This document shows positions 5,567 to 8,517 of a stretch of DNA of 8,517 nt, one piece after another. Each line of letters begins with the position of its first letter. The first letter of the stretch is position 1. Both the position numbers and the translations under genes were made by a program. Below the pieces are notes generated by a model. It had not been told where the DNA came from, searched no databases, and saw nothing but the letters and a program-made list of their open reading frames with translations. Source of the stretch: Sphingomonas sanxanigenens. Its GTDB lineage: Bacteria; Pseudomonadota; Alphaproteobacteria; Sphingomonadales; Sphingomonadaceae. The stretch lies in the NCBI GenBank assembly GCA_003240855.1, contig QFNN01000119.1, positions 1 through 8,517 of the forward strand. The letters run 5' to 3'.

Positions 5567-6409
5567 TTACGCATCGCCGGCCCTTGCCTTCATCGCCAGC
5601 GCGTAAAGCGCCTTGCGATCGGCGCCGGTCGCCTTCGCGACTTCGCTCGCCGCTTTGGCCGGGGGCAGGCGGGTCAGCGCTTCGGCCAGCGCGGCCTCTA
5701 TCGTGTCGGCTGAGGCTGGCGGCGCTTCGCCCGGCGGCGCGACGACGATCACGATCTCTCCCTTGGGAGGATTTTCGGCATAACGATCGGCCAGTGCGGA
5801 GAGCGCGCCCGTAACGCATTGCTCGAAGCGCTTGCTGATCTCGCGCGCTACCGCCGCTTCACGGTCGCCGAGCCCTTCGGCCAGCGCGGCGAGGCAGGCG
5901 GCAAGGCGCGGCCCCGATTCGTAGAGCACCAGCGTGGCGCGCAGCGTGGCGATTTCGGCGATCGCATCCGCGCGCGCTTTTCCCTTGGGCGGCAGGAAGC
6001 CCATGAACAGGAAACGGTCGGTCGGCAGGCCTGCCAGCGTCAGCGCGGCGATCGCAGCGCAGGGTCCGGGAATGGTGACGACATTGCGCCCAGCCGCGCG
6101 CGCGTCGCGCACCAGCTTGAAACCCGGATCCGAAATGAGCGGCGTGCCCGCGTCCGAAACGAGCGCAATCGCTTCGCTGCCCAGCCGCGCGATCAGATCG
6201 GGACGGACCTGATCGGCGTTGTGATCGTGGTAAGGCGTCATCGGTTTGCGGATGCCGAGATGCTGGAGCAGCTTTGCCGTGACGCGGCTGTCCTCCACCG
6301 CTATCATGTCGACGCCTGCGAGCACCGCCCCGGCGCGCGCCGAAAGATCGGACAAGTTGCCGATCGGCGTGGCGACGATATAGAGGCCGGGTTCTAGGGT
6401 AGCGTTCAT
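5567..6409 (-). CDS. rsmI: 16S rRNA (cytidine(1402)-2'-O)-methyltransferase RsmI
   Basis: A 280-residue SAM-dependent methyltransferase, close to the 286 of E. coli RsmI. It 2'-O-methylates C1402 in the ribosomal P-site region of 16S rRNA. Seen in order: LYIVATPIGNLSDLS (9-23), AVEDSRVTAKLLQHLGI, YHDHN, ALVSDAGTPLISDPG, IPGPCAAIAALTLAGLP, GFLPPKGKAR, a VLYESGPRL strand, and GEIVIVVAPP before the C-terminal helical tail. These are the standard tetrapyrrole-methylase-fold and RsmI signatures. The start is ATG 6409: the frame stays open upstream into the antisense of the neighbouring lipoprotein gene, but conserved sequence begins at PGLYIVATPIGN. No Shine-Dalgarno precedes it. The start faces the lipoprotein gene across about 12 bp, so its promoter probably lies inside that gene. 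Confidence 0.97.
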   Translation of the reverse strand: MNATLEPGLYIVATPIGNLSDLSARAGAVLAGVDMIAVEDSRVTAKLLQHLGIRKPMTPYHDHNADQVRPDLIARLGSEAIALVSDAGTPLISDPGFKLVRDARAAGRNVVTIPGPCAAIAALTLAGLPTDRFLFMGFLPPKGKARADAIAEIATLRATLVLYESGPRLAACLAALAEGLGDREAAVAREISKRFEQCVTGALSALADRYAENPPKGEIVIVVAPPGEAPPASADTIEAALAEALTRLPPAKAASEVAKATGADRKALYALAMKARAGDA

Positions 6410-6421
6410 AAGGGGATGGTC

Positions 6422-7612
6422 ATGGCAGAGGCATGGGCCGCGTCGCAACCGCGTCGTTTCACTCTGGCGCGAATCGCGGCGACGGGACTGGCGCTGCTGA
6501 TCGCTGGTTGTTCGACGGTCGTCCCGCGCGGGCACGCGCCGACGCCGTCTCAAACGCCGTCCACGACGCAGCAGGGGCCGATCGGGCCGGAGCTTCCGTC
6601 CGATCAGGAGCGCCACCGCATAGCGTTGCTCGTGCCGACCACGGGCGCAAATGCCGGCGTCGGCCAGTCGATCGCCAATGCGGTCAATCTCGCCGTGATC
6701 GATACCGGCGGCAAGCGCATCCGCGTGACGACCTATGACACCGCGACAGGCGCGGCGGCGGCTGCGCAGCGCGCCATTTCGGATGGCAATCGCCTGATCC
6801 TGGGGCCGTTGCTGGCAGAGGATGCGCGCGCGGTCGCCCCGGTCGCGCAGCGGGCGAACGTGCCGGTCATCAGCTTTTCCAACGACGCCAGCGTCGCCGG
6901 GCGCGGCACCTATATTCTGGGCTACAGCCCGGTGCAGTCGATCGAGCGCGTGGTCGGCTACGCCAAGTCGCGCGGCGTGGTGCGCTTCGCCGCGCTGATG
7001 CCCGCCGGCACTTATGGCGAGCGGGCGTCGCGCGCGATGATCCACGCGGTTGAAAATGCGGGCGGTCAACTTGTCGCCATGCAGAGCTTCGATCGCAGCC
7101 GCACCTCGCTTGCCGCCGCGATCGCGAAGCTGCCCAAGAATGGCTATGACGCGATCATGATCGCCGACAGCGGGCGGATCGCAATCCAGGCGGTGCCGCT
7201 GATCCGCAAGGGCAGCAGCGCATCGGCGCGCGTGCTTGGCACCGAGCTGTGGAACACCGAGACCGATCTCAACGCCGCGCCGGCGATGAGCGGGGCTTGG
7301 TTCGCAAGCGTGTCGGACGGGCTCTACAAGCAGCTTGCCGCCAAATATCGCGCGCGCTTTGGCTCCGGGCCTTACCGCATCGCGAGCCTCGGCTATGACG
7401 GCGTGCTGCTTGTCACGCGCATCGCGCAGAACTGGAAAGTGGGCAGCGCCTTCCCCGTCGCGCGGCTGAACGACAGCGGAGGCTTTGCGGGTATCGACGG
7501 CGCCTTCCGCTTCGACGCGAGCGGGCAGGCCGAACGCATGCTCGTCGTCCAGCAGGTCGGTGCCGGCGGCTTCACCGTCGTGTCGCCTGCACCTTCGACG
7601 TTCGGCAACTGA
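6422..7612 (+). CDS. Penicillin-binding protein activator, LpoA C-domain-like lipoprotein
   Basis: A 396-residue lipoprotein. The signal sequence ends in lipobox LLIAGCS, with C30 the lipidated residue; a Pro/Thr/Gln/Ser-rich linker (about 31-60) follows, then a type-I periplasmic-binding fold: HRIALLVPTTGANAGVGQSI, LILGPLLAEDARAVAPVA, VPVISFSNDASVAGRGTYI, GYDAIMIADSG, and IASLGYDGVLLVTRI. E. coli LpoA (about 680 residues) activates PBP1A through this kind of C-terminal domain preceded by a TPR-like domain; the latter is absent here. Divergence from rsmI matches E. coli yraL/yraM and supports the name, though activator function in alphaproteobacteria is inferred. I prefer ATG 6422 over ATG 6416: AGGGG at 6411-6415 is six bases before the former and touches the latter. 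Confidence 0.9.
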   Translation: MAEAWAASQPRRFTLARIAATGLALLIAGCSTVVPRGHAPTPSQTPSTTQQGPIGPELPSDQERHRIALLVPTTGANAGVGQSIANAVNLAVIDTGGKRIRVTTYDTATGAAAAAQRAISDGNRLILGPLLAEDARAVAPVAQRANVPVISFSNDASVAGRGTYILGYSPVQSIERVVGYAKSRGVVRFAALMPAGTYGERASRAMIHAVENAGGQLVAMQSFDRSRTSLAAAIAKLPKNGYDAIMIADSGRIAIQAVPLIRKGSSASARVLGTELWNTETDLNAAPAMSGAWFASVSDGLYKQLAAKYRARFGSGPYRIASLGYDGVLLVTRIAQNWKVGSAFPVARLNDSGGFAGIDGAFRFDASGQAERMLVVQQVGAGGFTVVSPAPSTFGN

Positions 7613-7629
7613 TCGCGGTCAGACCGCGA
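7613..7629. terminator. Short hairpin between convergent genes
   Basis: TCGCGGT (7613-7619) pairs with ACCGCGA (7623-7629) around a three-base loop. It directly follows the lipoprotein stop (7610-7612) and contains the hemW stop (7619-7621, minus strand). Being symmetric, it could serve both strands, but no T-run follows on either side, so efficiency is doubtful. Confidence 0.3.
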
Positions 7630-8517
7630 CGAGTTCGGCGAGGATTGAGTCGAGCAGCAGCATTCCGGCGGGGGTGACGCGAAGCGCGTCCCCGGACCGT
7701 TCGACGAACCCGAGGGCCTCGAGCCGCTTCGCCGCCGCATCGTCGACCAGCCGGTCGACGCCGGTGCGCCGGGCGATCCGGGCGAGGTCGACGCCTTCGT
7801 CGAGGCGCAGCCCCATCAGCAGAGCCTCGGCCGCGCGTTCGGCGGGGGCGAGATCATTCTCCTCCACCATGCCGTGGCCGTTGCGGCGGACGGCGGAGAG
7901 GAAGTTCTCGGGCTTGCGGTGACGCTGGGTCGCGCGGGCGAGGCGTCGGCCATGCGCGCCGGGGCCGACGCCGAGATAATCGTCATAGCGCCAGTAGCTG
8001 AGATTATGGCGGCTTTCCGCGCCGGGCCGGGCATGGTTGGAGACTTCATAGGCGGGCAGACCGGCGTCGGTGGCGATCGCGCGGGTCAGCTCGAACAGCG
8101 CGGCGCCGTCATCGGGATCGACCGGCGGCAGCTTGCCTTGCGCGGCGAGCGTGGCGAAGCGCGTGCCGGGCTCGATCGTCAACTGGTAGAGCGAGAGATG
8201 TTCGGCGCCGAAGGACAGGGCGCGGCGCAGTTCGCCTTCCCACATGTCGGGCGTCTGGCCGGGGCGGGCGTAGATGAGGTCGAAGCTCACGCGCGCGAAG
8301 GCGCGTTGCGCGGTGTCGAGCGCGGCAAGCCCTTCGTCCACGTCATGCGCGCGGCCGAGGAAGCCGAGCGTCTCGTCGTCGAGCGCTTGCAGACCGAGCG
8401 AAACGCGGTTGACGCCGGCGGCCGCCAGATCGGCGAAGCGTGCGGCCTCGACCGAGGAGGGGTTGGCCTCCAGCGTGATCTCGACGCCTTCCGCGAAGCC
8501 CCAGTGACGCTCGGCCG
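7619..8517 (-). CDS. hemW: HemW-type radical SAM protein (heme chaperone), N-terminus outside the window
   Basis: The last 298 codons of a roughly 385-residue protein; the frame runs off the right edge. HemW is a radical-SAM-fold heme chaperone, formerly annotated as oxygen-independent coproporphyrinogen III oxidase. Visible signatures are ITLEANPSS, AAGVNRVSLGLQALDD, LGRAHD, VSFDLIYARPGQT, HLSLYQLTIEPGTRF, YEVSNHARPGAESRHN, and LSYWRYDDYLGVGPGAHGR. The C-terminal winged-helix-like tail ends in VTPAGMLLLDSILAELVAV. The CxxxCxxC iron-sulfur motif lies in the missing N-terminal quarter, so HemW and HemN cannot be separated by it, but YWRYDDYLGVGPGAHG and the C-terminal tail are HemW-like. It converges on the lipoprotein gene, with six bases between the stop codons. 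Confidence 0.95.
   Translation of the reverse strand, partial: AERHWGFAEGVEITLEANPSSVEAARFADLAAAGVNRVSLGLQALDDETLGFLGRAHDVDEGLAALDTAQRAFARVSFDLIYARPGQTPDMWEGELRRALSFGAEHLSLYQLTIEPGTRFATLAAQGKLPPVDPDDGAALFELTRAIATDAGLPAYEVSNHARPGAESRHNLSYWRYDDYLGVGPGAHGRRLARATQRHRKPENFLSAVRRNGHGMVEENDLAPAERAAEALLMGLRLDEGVDLARIARRTGVDRLVDDAAAKRLEALGFVERSGDALRVTPAGMLLLDSILAELVAV

Noticed and set aside
4423..5574. 383-codon minus-strand open frame
   Set aside because: It is antisense to the hydroxylase and hydrolase; the opposite strand has full catalytic motifs and coupled starts.
6410..7069. Upstream extension of the rsmI frame to about 7069
   Set aside because: It is antisense to the lipoprotein gene and Arg/His/Ala-rich. 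Conserved RsmI sequence begins right after ATG 6409.
1..8517. CRISPR arrays, tRNA and rRNA genes
   Set aside because: I saw no spaced direct-repeat arrays, no tRNA cloverleaf or CCA-adjacent T-loop pattern, and no rRNA-like stretch. Nearly all of the window is accounted for by protein genes.

Overview
The window looks like a chromosomal segment of a GC-rich alphaproteobacterium, most likely a sphingomonad. The evidence is very high GC, strong G/C bias at third codon positions, closely packed genes, and the style of the HemW, RsmI and penicillin-binding-protein-activator genes. This assignment is inferred from gene content and composition, not from a database search.

Left edge (1-562): the last 24 codons of what looks like an IS5-family transposase end at 76, followed by the presumed insertion-sequence end near 81-96. 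An unrecognised minus-strand gene runs straight into it, and its stop codon lies inside the CTAG at the junction. This gene has lower GC than the rest, and its upstream part appears to continue in another frame, so it may be frameshifted.

Region 563-2820: a minus-strand two-component system. An OmpR-type response regulator overlaps an EnvZ-like membrane histidine kinase by four bases (GTGA). The 165-bp gap in front of the regulator holds three direct-repeat half-sites (GTTAC, GTTAC, GTCAC) spaced exactly 10 bp apart, the layout expected of an OmpR-family operator. It sits between the regulator and a divergent plus-strand gene cluster.

Region 2821-5566: four plus-strand genes that probably form one operon: a small secreted Gly/Ser/Thr/Asn-rich repeat protein, a secreted four-EF-hand protein, a membrane fatty-acid hydroxylase/sterol-desaturase-family enzyme, and an exported alpha/beta hydrolase. 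The last three are tightly coupled (2-nt gap, then a GTGA overlap). A strong hairpin separates the first gene from the second, and a terminator-like hairpin followed by ATTTT closes the cluster. All four products are exported or membrane-bound, so an envelope role under control of the adjacent two-component system is a reasonable inference, but it is unproven.

Region 5567-8517: housekeeping genes. rsmI (16S rRNA 2'-O-ribose methyltransferase, minus strand) is divergent from a lipoprotein of the penicillin-binding-protein-activator/LpoA C-domain type (plus strand), with only about 12 bp between the two starts. The activator gene converges with hemW (minus strand), whose N-terminal part lies beyond the right edge. 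The rsmI/lpoA-type divergence matches the known E. coli yraL/yraM arrangement, but the usual next gene, yraN, is absent here.
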